Shown here one piece after another: positions 1-10,548 of a stretch of 64,000 nucleotides of DNA. The position numbers and the translations under genes were made by a program. Every line of letters begins with the position of its first letter. The stretch's first letter is position 1. The notes beneath the pieces were generated by a model, which did no database searches, was not told where the DNA came from, and saw only the letters and a program-made list of their open reading frames with translations. The stretch comes from Plasmopara viticola (lineage: Eukaryota; Oomycota; Peronosporomycetes; Peronosporales; Peronosporaceae): contig MBPM02000042.1 in the NCBI GenBank assembly GCA_001695595.3, forward strand, positions 248,001 through 312,000, in the 5' to 3' direction.

Positions 1-164
1 TAAAGTACGCTATTGTCAACTTCGGGGCTTACTTTTAAGATATAGAATCTGCTCACTGCCAAACACTCGCCTCAATTGCGCAGAAACCTCTTTTTGCGGA
101 GCAAAGCCTTTAAGTGAAGTATAAGGCAAGAAGCAGAATGGTTGAGCCTATGCGATGTTACATT

Positions 165-260
165 ACCAAGGTATGAGCTAGCTCATGTCACATTTGTGAC
201 CTCAACTACAAAGTAATAAATTTGTGGCGCGCGTGCGCAAGATGACATGTGCTTAGCTCA
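165..260 (-). repeat. Dispersed repeat family, copy A (partial, inverted)
   Basis: Read on the minus strand, this segment aligns with 47290-47392 and with 63520-63605 on the plus strand. Shared landmarks are a CACAT start, a GCG-rich block with CGCGCCA, an AAATTAT-like block, GGTCACA, and (shared by A and the 47 kb copy) TGAGCTAGCTCA. All three copies can be read as a related peptide with an invariant MC pair followed by a hydrophobic stretch, so the family may derive from an old coding sequence. The family is not recognised. Alignment was by eye. Confidence 0.45.
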
Positions 261-389
261 GAAAAAGGCTACTAGGAGCGAGAGGTCTAGAGACACAAAA
301 ACTATCGACGTCCTATGCACAAGGCTACAATCAATCCCCGATGTGATTTAATGTAATGACCTATCTACACTCTATGAGGCTTACGTAAC

Positions 390-770
390 ACCACTTGGCG
401 GCCATGTCGGTCGAGAGGAGTCCTTGGCTTGGCAAGAACTACTTACTGGTGGCTCAAATTCTTAGTTGGGCTTATGTGCTCATACACAAAGAAGGTCAAC
501 GGATGAAACTTTTTTCGATAGCGGTTGCACCTTCGTCAGGATTGCCTGTACCAAAACTCTGCTAGTGAATCATTTACATATTTTTGCCGACCTATTAAGC
601 AAAGTGACTTACTTAGCAGCGGCATTCGACATGTCAAAAACAGCAGTACTGTATCTCGATCGTGTCATTAGACAATATAGACTTCCGAAAACGCTAGGGC
701 CGTCGTTTTCCAGGATCTTTGTTATGTTTTGGCACCGTATTGAACATGTTTATAGCGAGCTACATTGACA
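390..770 (+). mobile_element. Ty3/gypsy integrase fragment (decayed)
   Basis: Across shifting plus-strand frames the segment reads as a Ty3/gypsy integrase: a GHVG-type zinc-finger region near 400-470, a GQRMK/APSSGLPVPK linker near 490-560 (family pattern CQRxK...APLxxLPxP), then a core stretch with the DLLSKVTYLAAA motif and an RxxGLPK-like motif near 580-700. Frame changes and stops separate these parts and the catalytic DDE residues are not all recoverable, so this is a dead fragment. It lies on the opposite strand from the pol relic at 1554-2964 and is probably a separate insertion. Confidence 0.6.
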
Positions 771-1553
771 CCAACACAGCGAGTAAATTGCGTCGGCAAA
801 GCCGTGTGTACAAATAGGCCTAGACGCTGAAGCTGCTTCCAATCGTTAAAGTATATTCAAATAATGCCGATCATTCTTCATGAGACTACCCGCTGCTATT
901 TAATACGTGTTAATTAGCCCTCGCAGTACATCAACGCTTCCGTATTCTGGCTCTGAGCTTTTAGCGAGCGGCTTGCTGAAACAACCATCCCAAAATTTGA
1001 AAATAAGGCGGAGATGATCTGTCGAGGGGGCATTTTGACCTATGACATTTACGCGACATAATGACTGAAAGACTAGATGTTCAGACAAACATTTGACAGT
1101 ACTTCACTGATACGAAGATTAATCTAGAATATTTGATATGCGAATTGCGAAGAAATTGTCTTGCAGATTCGATTACCGCTTTCTCGTTAAATCTGGGTGC
1201 ATACATAGTTTACATAACAATTTAAGGGCGTCATTTCCTAATGCAATGATATTCAAGATAGGCATACTCATGTCGTGTTAAGACCCAGGTCAGGTGGGAG
1301 CAAAAGCGCTGGTACCGGGCTTTACGCCTGTATAACAAAGAGTAGGATGCACCTATCAGCCAAATGAAAATCTGGCTACCGACACGAAGTGTCCAAACAT
1401 CTTCCTCAAGGAGAACGAACCGAATAATTTGCTTGCGAAGCGATGCAAATTTATACTCGTCAGTCACCTAAGGCCTGACAATCTTTAAGCTGCAGCACTC
1501 AGTGCGTGTTTCAGCATAGACAGTAAGTTAAAGCCAGTGATACAAATAATTAG

Positions 1554-2964
1554 TTAGGAATTCGTGTCCGCCAAACGCTGGTAGTGAGTGCTATCAAGGC
1601 AAAGTGCAATATTTTCGCCACATGACGCTGGCAAGTTGTCCTCATCTTCTTCTTGTTGACGAAATAGGCGAGCGTTCCTTCCACTCAAAAAGTAATCTTG
1701 CGCGGCGTCGCCAACTCTTTTAAACGTAAATTGTCCGACAAGTCTTGGAAACTTGGAGTCACGCGTTGACAAAACTGCCTGTTTGTCGTAGGCGCTTCGA
1801 TCGCGGTGGCCAGTGTCATGACCAGGACAACGCTTTCTACCGCTTGAAGTGAAAGTGTGTAGACCACGAGCAGAACTCATCTTAAGGTTATTAGTGACCG
1901 CTTAAAAGTATATCTCATAGTATATGATGGTGCAGATCAGAGGTAGGAGGAAAACAGTCATTGACAAGTCTTCAGTCGAGCAAGCACTTATCGAAGAAAC
2001 CATTCCTCTTGCTTATCTGCCTCGTTCAACCCTTTACGAGGTACGGATGCAAAAGGTGAGTATTTGTAGATAGCCCTTGGGTAACCTTCATTGTTCTCAA
2101 GCGTTTTAAAACGCTTATGTATTACAGGTATGATTCCCATTGCTATTGCGAACATTTAAGCAGGTGGCACCTGAATTTGTCCGTATAGACATCAAAAGGT
2201 AGATAGTGTCGCTATTCTTCTAGCGCAAACTTGACGGCGAGTAATACTTCCTCGTACGGTGGCCAATTTGTCTTGTATTTTTCAAGTTCCTTCGAGTCTA
2301 ATGCAATCGTATCCTCGTCTCTTCCGTAACGTTTAGATAGCACTGCGTCGACACCAAAAAATGGATGTTGTTGGAGGGATTGAGTGGCAACCTCAAGCTA
2401 GATCTCTTTTCTTCACCTTTCAAGACACTTCAACACCTTTCTTCGTTAACGTACTTAATGATAACGCATGAGTAGCAAAATCATAGATAAAATGTCAATA
2501 ATACCCTGCGAGTCTTAGAACGCTTGAAAGCGCTTTCGTGGACTGCCGTGAGGCCAAGCGTTTGATCGCAAGTGCCTTCTTCGCATCAACAAACAATCCG
2601 ACACCGAATACAGTGTCCTCAAAAGTCAACGGACGTCAAATTAGCCGAACGCATGTCACGATATACGTATAAATGCTCTTTGCGCAGATCTTTACAAACT
2701 CGTCGCGAGATTGATGTGATCCTTCTGCCTCTTGAAGAAAACGCAAGTGTCATATACGAAGACGAAATCAAGCTTGTCGAGCAAGAATTGCATAAGACGT
2801 GACCACAGACCAGGCATTTCGGCCAGACCCATAGGGACTATACACCATTGATACGTCTCCTCATGTTTGCGAAAGGCCGTATTTTGTCGCGAATCGATCG
2901 CAACCGACTTTTGATGAAAAGCTTGGACCAAGTCGGTGCCAGAGGAGACTGAGCACCCTTGCAA
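1554..2964 (-). mobile_element. Ty3/gypsy pol relic: reverse transcriptase, RNase H, possible C-terminal part
   Basis: Read on the minus strand from 2964 downward, the first block is a reverse transcriptase palm/fingers region: DLVQAFHQ, TAFRKHEETYQWCIVPMGL and a degenerate FVFVYD where family members have a YxDD box. After a frame change near 2700 come the connection motif LRLAGYY-HFIYDFAT and LTKKGVE (about 2440-2560). Then RNase H follows, with FFGVDAVLSK, PPYEEVLLAVKFALEE and RHYLPFDVYTDK (about 2180-2360). A weaker match to the post-integrase region (PRLVGQF, KRVGDAA) lies at about 1640-1770. The integrase core is missing, and several stops and frameshifts show the copy is inactive. The 5' end of the RT block abuts the hairpin at 2956-3050. 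Confidence 0.8.
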
Positions 2965-3050
2965 CCTGTCAAACAGTTAGAAATAAAATGCTTTGCTTCC
3001 TGTAATAGAAGCAAAACTTTCTTTTCTAACTGTTTGACAGGTTGCAAGGG
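2956..3050. repeat. Long near-perfect hairpin (28-nt perfect arms, about 95 nt in all)
   Basis: Positions 2956-2983 and 3023-3050 are exact reverse complements over 28 nt. Inside them, TTTGCTTC (2992-2999) pairs with GAAGCAAA (3008-3015), with a bulge and a loop of about 8 nt, so nearly the whole 95 nt can fold into one stem. Outside the perfect arms the inverted similarity continues but decays: 13 of the next 20 positions match. The left side belongs to the gypsy RT on the minus strand. The right side, read on the plus strand from 3042, gives a peptide with QG, TSET and FH residues spaced like the same RT segment. This fits two RT fragments joined head to head. Confidence 0.85.
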
Positions 3051-4886
3051 CGCTATGTCACTTCTGAGACAAACTTCTTCTGTTTGTTTCACTTCCTTGC
3101 AAAAGTTTTCATTAATACGCCAAGTCAACTTAAGTTTACTTGCGAGATTTTTCGCTGCCTTCTCCGCTCTTGCTTCACCACCAAGGAGAATTACCGCACC
3201 AACTTTAGAATGGAATTCTTCGTTATGTCTCTTCCCACACACCTGAGCGATTTACTCAGATCCCAACCAGATCCCAAAGTCAAATGACCAGAATAGAGTG
3301 TGGGATTATGACAGAGCTTCACACAAGCCGCTAATGCCAACGACAGTCAAAAGGCTACATGCTATCAATCCACGAAAGTAACTCTATCTGTTTAAAACTT
3401 CTTCAATATACAGAAAATCACGATACATCCCCACTGCGAGACATATTACGCCGTCAACACCAGTGGTAAGAGTGAGAGGCTAGCCAAAAGGGAAGGACAT
3501 AAACCAATGACCTAGCCGATGGAAGACCAACATGTGCTACCAATTGTTGAGGAATCGGTAAATTGCAAAGTAAGTATATTTGTGAGACCCTTGGTTCGCA
3601 ACTACTTGCTACTAGAGCCCGTTCGTCCATGCGCCTATCCATGGCGTCACTGCTGCGAGCCGTGCATTTTGACAGTTCAATGATGCCACACACGTAATAT
3701 TGTGATGAAGTTACTCCAGCAAACTCTTAAACACCTTGCTTTAGAACTATCAACTAATGGAGAGGAAACTCCGGGTATTACCTTGATATTTGTTGGCGGG
3801 GCTAATTTATAGGTGGCTCTTGGCTTCGTGATGTTAGGTGGGTAGGTAGTATGCAAGACGTAAAACGGTCGGTTTGTGCCATGTGAAAGTATGCAGATAA
3901 AACCTCAGATATTTAAACGGATAGATTGGCTACTTGGTGAGCTATGCGTGTACAAGTTGGTCAACCTGTCCACTAATCGCTCCCAAAGCAAGAAGTTAAG
4001 CGGATCAAAACCGCTTCGTTCAGCAAAGGACAAAAGTACGAGTAATACGAGTCTCTGGGCTCGTAGCGTACATTGACGACACTACTTCTCACTACTTTGT
4101 TTCAAAGTTCTGTCCGCAGCCCCTGTTATATAGTCTTTGGTGTATGACTAGTCTTTCTGGAGACTTTCCTGGAAAGAGTACAAATTAAAGTCAGAGAAAT
4201 TTATACATGCAATGAAAAAGACCTAATCTATATGCTTGAAAAGGTCACGTGTCTGCCTAATTAAATATGAGCCAAAGCGCTAATAGACTTCGGCTAATTT
4301 GATACACTGGTTGGTCTGAGATTAATACGGATACGTAGTCGATTATATCATGTGTAGTCACACCGATCTTTCTTTGCGATCGTACTTTTATCTCAGTAGA
4401 GTTAATTATCTCAACAATCTGGATAATCTGATTATTCGAGCCATTCGTTTCACGAGATTGATATAGACAAGATATCACCAGCCAGTAAGCTCTTTTGGCT
4501 TCACATCCGTCTCAAACATTTTCCAACACATCAGCGCTTGATGCCGCATAAGGACACGAAATTGCTCGAGATAAACTTGCATTGCCTGCTGTTGCTAAGC
4601 CCGTAAAATTTGTTGCTGTATTAGGAAATCCGCATAAACGGAAAGGTTTTGACGTTTGTATGTCTCATTCCTGTATATATCGTAGCAGCAACGTAATTAA
4701 CTCAGTACGGCTTAGCTACTGAACGTTCAAGTTAAGGACACAAATTGTCTGTATTGTGCGTGTCAGAAACGTATCTCTGTCGTCCAAGCAAATTTGGTGG
4801 CGGAGGCTAAAGTTTGATCAAATAGGGAAAGAGCGTTATGACTAGAGATACGCTGGATCAAATTGGCGTGATATACAGGTAAAGGA
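3051..4886. other. Gene-free stretch
   Basis: Only short open frames occur here and none has recognisable motifs. The first 200 bases after the hairpin are probably the other arm of the inverted gypsy fragment. I see no RNA gene, promoter or well-bounded repeat in the remainder. Confidence 0.5.
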
Positions 4887-5239
4887 CGGTATTACGGTAA
4901 TGTAATGTAATGTATTACGTTATCGCGTTGCCAAGTTATGCACGTGCTAGGCTCAGTCTGGCTAGTTCACGGCATAGAGTGGTGTCCGCATACGTCGGGT
5001 CTCGTTCGGCGGGCAGTGCAGCCAGCACCGAGGTCGTGAGGGTCTTCCATTATTTTGTTTAGCTCTGACTTGGTAAGAGCCCAGGTGGCGCCCGGTGCTG
5101 GAGACCGTCGCGTCGAGGGTGAGACTCGTTAGAGACCTGCAGATGCCCGAGAGCACCTGCCCGAAGCGCGCGAGCATTTAGCCCCCGCGCTTGGAAGGAG
5201 GGAGTCACCCCAACCTTTTCCAAGCTCGGTATTACGGTA
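4887..5239 (-). mobile_element. SINE-like retroposon, copy 1, with 13-bp target-site duplication
   Basis: The body at 4900-5226 (327 bp) is GC-rich against its AT-rich surroundings and about 96% identical by eye to 38802-39119. It is flanked by the exact direct repeat CGGTATTACGGTA at 4887-4899 and 5227-5239, a target-site duplication. On the minus strand the element starts with GGAAAAGGTTGGGGTGAC and ends in a short pentanucleotide-type tail (ATTAC units), as SINEs do. I could not identify a convincing A-box/B-box pair, so tRNA or 5S ancestry is open. It could instead be the 3' part of a LINE. It has no credible coding capacity. Confidence 0.8.
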
Positions 5240-6790
5240 CCAGCCTAAATCAAAGGCCAACCACATCATTTATTACAAGTTTTGGGTCATTCCTTAATGC
5301 ATTTTGCCTTACATTACGTACAGTAATAAGGTCTCGTCCACTTTGCCTTGGCTTACGGTCTACCACGTCACCAAGCTTGCCGAATGGTAGGACGATAAAC
5401 ACTGAGTTAGAAAAAAAATGCGTTCGGTACGAGTCGAGAAATGCTGAGCCTGCAAAACGTGAGATCTATATGAAGATAATGTAACGAAGGACAATTAGCA
5501 TTGCTAGATAAAATTAGTGTCGGTACGATCAGCTCTCTAATTGCCATCATAGGTCTTTTTTCTTGCAGCTCCGCTTTTTTTAATCCGAAACGACACTTGT
5601 TACTTGCCTCGGGAGGAGAAAAACAAAGACTGCGCCGATTTATAAACACAAAAGTACATCGGTTCCCGCTGTGTCCATTGCTCAGAATAAAGTAGCATAA
5701 AAAAGCGCTCTAAGCCACAAAATGATCATACCAGGACAACATTTCCTTTGATAGCGCGAATTGGGAATGCACTCTTGACCTGGGGCCATAAGATCGCTCT
5801 CTTTATTGTGGAGTTCCATGTAAGCAAACTGTACAATTCAATTATAGTAAAATTATTCCTTTCGTGCCCACATTTTATTGGACCACATAGCAAACCTGGT
5901 CAATTTACTAATTTTAAATTAAACGATTGAATTCGAGGCAACGAGCGAAGCTAAAAGTTTGCATGCCTGCTTAGCTTTTAGAGCGAATGCAGCGCGTCTC
6001 AAAGTAACATCAACCACTTTTCGAGGAGCTGCCTTCATGGTATAAATAGTTGTTGATTTACGGAATAGAATTGGGTAGCGTGACCATATAAGAAGTCGGG
6101 TAGGTATTCAGATTGCTAATGCCAAACTCCGTAATACATTAACCAAGAACGAAGAAACTGCTGCAACGTTTTATATTTCTGAGGCCGTTTGTTAATTAAT
6201 TCTCCGCCAATTAAAAGTCAGCCATATCCCACTGGTACGGAAACATTGACAGTAATAAAAATAGCGGCGAATTAGAAATGCACTGCCAACTATTGTCAGA
6301 AGGCTAAACACCGTTCAAAATGAGTGAGGAGCCGTTTATTATTATAGAATTTTGGCCCTTTGTACAAAGTCCAATGAACGCAAAACGGTTACGACCCAAT
6401 TCTCGGTGCCTCGCAAACAAGAGGGCGAACTGAACTCGAGGCAAGCATGCACATGCCGCAAATGTAGTGAAAAGTATAGTAAAGGTCCGAGCGCTCTCGA
6501 ATTCCTACCTTAAACGTTGTCACCTCGGATGGTCGATGAGCAAACAAACAAACGACAGCTGGCAATACTCTTGCGTCTATCGTTGCAGCATTGCAGAGCC
6601 AAGTTTAGGAAGAATAGCCTTTTCTCTCGAGTCTTTAAGAATAATAAGCACACCACTGATGATTAGCAGAGCAATGCTACCTCTCTCTATTAGAATGTCC
6701 ACACTATACCAAAGTCTATTACTCTACGGCCGAGTATACTCGTTTCTACTGGTTCGTTTCGCCGCTTTGTGATTGGCTCGTGGAGCGGTT
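5240..6790. other. Gene-free stretch upstream of the myosin gene
   Basis: No recognisable gene. A short open frame at 5501-5695 encodes a hydrophobic start but begins with TTG and lacks an ATG. The last few hundred bases presumably hold the myosin promoter. I did not recognise the oomycete initiator element with confidence. Confidence 0.5.
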
Positions 6791-9700
6791 ATGGTTGAGA
6801 AAAGACCAGGCGAGGGAGAGACTCGAGAGTCAGCGAGCGACGCCACGATCGCCGTCAGTGCCTTGTCCGTCCTCAGTACGCGAAACAGCTCATTGAGAGA
6901 GATAGAGAGACGAGTCATGGCCGAGGATTCCGGCATGTTGGACAATGGTGCCATGGTTTGGGTCCCCCACGACGAGCAAGTGTGGAAGAAAGCCGTCGTC
7001 GTCCGTCGCCTCGATGACGGCGTCTCGGCGGAAGTGCGTCTGCAGCCCAGTGACGACGGCGAGTGGGACAAACACGATGGACTAGAGCAAATTGTCAATA
7101 TTCGTGACATTGCACGGCTGGCGGGCGAAGTCTCGGACGACGCCATGCCGATTTGCAACGTCTTTGACGCCGATGGCGCGCACGACATGTGCACGTTGAA
7201 TCACTTGCACGAACCGGCCGTGTTAAAGAACCTCGAACTGCGGTTCTCGAAAAAGATGCCGTATACGTACACGGGGGCCATTTGTATTGCCGTGAACCCG
7301 TACCAGTGGCTCGATTTGTACGGCAAAGAATTGTACGAGCAGTATCTAGACCAACCCCGCGATGCGCTCCCCCCACACCCGTTTGCACTCTCTGCGTTGT
7401 CGTATAAAGACATGAAACGGACGCAAGTGGATCAGAGTATCCTCGTGAGTGGCGAGTCGGGGGCTGGGAAGACGGAGACGGTCAAGATCATGATGAATCA
7501 CTTGGCGTCCATCTCGGGCGGGGGACATCATGGGACCAAGGTGATTAATCAAGTCTTACAATCGAATCCGCTTCTCGAGTCGTTTGGGAACGCCAAGACG
7601 AAACGAAATGACAATTCCAGTCGCTTTGGCAAATTTGCCCAACTCCAATTCGACACGACGGGGTCCCTCGTGGGCTGTCTCTGTGAAACCTACTTGCTCG
7701 AGAAGAGTCGTGTGGTGGGACAGACGGAAGGGGAACGCAATTACCACGTTTTTTACCAGATTTTCTGTCTCTCGCAAGAACGAAAGACGGAATTAAAGCT
7801 CCATGGCGATGCCACGAGTTACAAGTACGTGACCGAGGGAGCGGATGCTCGATTGACGGGCATTGATGACTATCAGTGTCTAAAAGAGACGCAAGATGCG
7901 TTGGATACGATTGGCATTTCAATGGACGAACAGAATGCAATTTTTGAGATTGTGGCCGCGATTCTTAACCTTGGCGAGATTGAATTCGCACCCAATGAGA
8001 ACGACAGTGAGAGGAGTCACGTCGGGAATGAAGATATTGTAGCGAACGTTGGTGCGTTGCTCAAGACGGAGAATGCCAAGCTTCACTCGACGCTGTTGGA
8101 GCGCTCGATCACAGCGGGCTCCGAGTCGTATACGATTCCATTGAATGCCGAGCAAGCAGCGTACCTTCGGGACGCGTTGGCAAAAGGCATGTACACTCAG
8201 CTCTTTGATTGGCTCGTGCACCGTATTAACAAGGCGATTTGCTCTACGAACAATGTCAAGACTCACATTGGTCTCTTGGATATCTTTGGCTTTGAGAGCT
8301 TTGATCAAAATGGGTTTGAGCAATTGTGCATCAATTACGCCAATGAAAAGTTGCAACAGAAATTCAATAGTGACGTGTTTAAGGACGTGCAACAAGAGTA
8401 CGTGGACGAAGGCATTCCATTGACGCTTGTGACGTTTGAAGACAATCAGCCGATTCTCGATTTGATTGAAGGACGGATGGGCATTGTGAGTATGTTGAAT
8501 GAAGAGGTCTTGCGACCTCAAGCGACGGACAGTACGTTTGTCAGTAAAGTCTTGGACGCGTGTAGTAATCACGCCAGTATTGAAAAGAATCGAATCAACC
8601 CGCTGCAATTTACGATTCATCACTATGCGGGGGACGTGACGTACGACGGAACGGGCTTTTTGGAAAAGAATAAAGATACACTGCCGACGGACATGGTCCA
8701 GTTGTTGTCGAGCAGTCGCAACGCCGTCATTGCCGGCATCTTCGCACCTACGCAACCAAACAAGCGCAATAGTCGTGGCAAGAATGGCAAAGAAGGACGT
8801 CAAAAGGGTTTTCTTGTCGGGAATACGATTGCCGGGGCGTTTCGTAAACAGCTCTCGGAGCTCATGGTGACGATCAACAAGACATCGTCGCAGTATGTGC
8901 GGTGCATCAAACCGAACGCGAACAAAAGTGCGACTGAATTCAATCGCGTGATGATTGTCGAGCAATTGCGATGTGCTGGTGTGATTGCTGCCATTCGCAT
9001 CAGTCGCGCGGCGTTCCCGAACCGATTGTTGCTCGTAGAGTTCCAACAGCGATTTCAAATCATTTGTCCCTCGGCATTGCGTCACGCCCAACCGCCCGCG
9101 ATGGTGGCGGGTTTGCTGAAAGAATTGCTCCCCGACATGGCGTCGACAATGCAAAATACGAAATTTGCCGTCGGCAAGACCAAAGTGTACTTTAGTTCGG
9201 GCTTGTTGCAACGTTTAGAAGACCGTCGCAATGTCATTTTGAAAAACCACGCCATTTTGATTCAAAAGGTGCTGCATGGCTACGTGCATCGCCACCGCTT
9301 TGTACGGCAACGTGCTGTGGTGGTCAAGATGCAAGCGATGGTCCGTGGTGGGTTGGAGGCAAAGCGTTTTCGGACACTGCGAGCAGGCGTCCTCAAGCTT
9401 CAGGCTCGTGAACGTGGTCGAAAACAACGCCTTTTATTTGCTCGTTTATTGGACCGTGTGCGCAAGGAACGGGCCCTTGAACAGACCCGTCTTCGGAAGA
9501 TTGCCGCGGAAGTGGAAGCCGAGCGATTGCGTCAAAAGGCCCTGCAAGAGGAACAAGAACAGAGTGATCCTCAGCCGGTACGTGAATGTGTTGTGTAGCC
9601 TAGAGTGTCCTTGTTGTGACGAGAAAACTAAGGAGCTTGCCTTTGCCTTATTGCGACAGGAGCCGGTCGAAGATGATTGGAGTGATGAACAGAGCGATAA

Positions 9701-10460
9701 AGACGAAGAGCTGGACGACAATGGGGCCGATCCCGTGTCGCCGCGGACTCTCCGCGCGCTCACGGAAGCGGCTTCTAAAGTTGCTGAGGCCGAGCTAGCG
9801 GCACGGGACGCCAAGCAAGCTGCGGAAGCGGCGCTGGAATTGAATCGGGAGCTCGTGTCGCAGAACGACCGTTTACGCTCGACCTTGTCGTCGAATGTCG
9901 CGGAATACGCCGACGCGGAACTCTTGCGTGAGAATGACCGTTTAAAGCAACAGGTGCTGCAGCTCCAGACCAAGTTGGTGCGGTCGCAGGAAGTGTCGCT
10001 CATTGCGGCCAAGGTCGTCGATAGTCGCATTACGTACCGGGAAGGGCGCCAGTTTGTCGAGTATAAGCTGCAAATCGAGACGAACACGCGTGGGACCCTG
10101 TACGTGTGGCACCGGTACAGCACGTTCCGGAATTTGGCCGCGACGCTCCAGACCAAGAATGGCTACAAGCGCAAGGAAATCCCCGAGTTGCCCAACAAAC
10201 AATTGTTTGGCAACTTTTCGGAAAAAATCATTCAAGACCGGGTGGCGAAACTCAATCACTTTTTGGAGGCTGCGACGAATGCCGAGTATCTCCAGTGGGG
10301 CATTCGAGTCGACCAAGACACGTGCGTGTACAAACGCCGAGTTAAGAATGCACGCGAGAGCACGTCGAGTGCGACCACGCACTCATCGTCCCCGCGGTCG
10401 TCGACGCGGTTGTCGATGAAGTCGTTTAGTTTCCGTCGTGGCAGCGGCGCGGGCAATTAG
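6791..10460 (+). CDS. Myosin heavy chain with C-terminal PX domain (oomycete class XXX-like)
   Basis: Actin-based ATPase motor whose PX tail probably binds phosphoinositide membranes. Exon 1 is 6791-9577 and exon 2 is 9660-10460. The 82-nt intron runs GTACGT...GACAG, contains a CTAAG branch-like site and is phase 0, giving 1195 aa. The motor domain carries the P-loop GESGAGKT (about residue 221), switch I NDNSSRFGKF (about 273) and switch II DIFGFE (about 497). A lysine-rich loop 2 precedes the actin-binding region, then a converter and about three IQ-like repeats (about 820-900). After the intron come an acidic stretch, a coiled coil (about 960-1045) and a PX domain (about 1048-1150) with RYSTF and LPNKQLF. 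An upstream in-frame TTG at 6773 is not a start. A second ATG at 6917 would shorten the protein by 42 residues. Known class XXX myosins of oomycetes carry a PX tail; the class call is inference. Confidence 0.9.
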
Positions 10461-10548
10461 ATGAAAGAGTTAAGTGTACCGTGCTAAAGCTTAATTAGCA
10501 GCAATTTCGTGTAATTGACGTTTTTTTATTCGCGAAGATTATAAATCA

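Noticed and set aside
1231..1467. Minus-strand frame resembling a gypsy RNase H
   Set aside because: Only vague similarity; a clear RNase H block of the same relic already exists at about 2180-2360, and the order along the strand would be wrong.
4900..5226. Solo LTR instead of SINE
   Set aside because: Target-site duplications of 13 and 15 bp, a simple-sequence tail and lack of TG...CA ends fit target-primed retroposition rather than integrase-mediated insertion, which gives 4-6 bp duplications.
5501..5695. Frame with a signal-peptide-like start followed by QRLRR, resembling a QxLR/RxLR-type secreted effector
   Set aside because: The frame begins with TTG and has no ATG; there is no EER-like motif, the protein would be only 64 aa, and the surroundings show no gene signals.
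7919..9211. 430-codon open frame on the minus strand
   Set aside because: Shadow of the myosin motor exon, with no domain motifs of its own.
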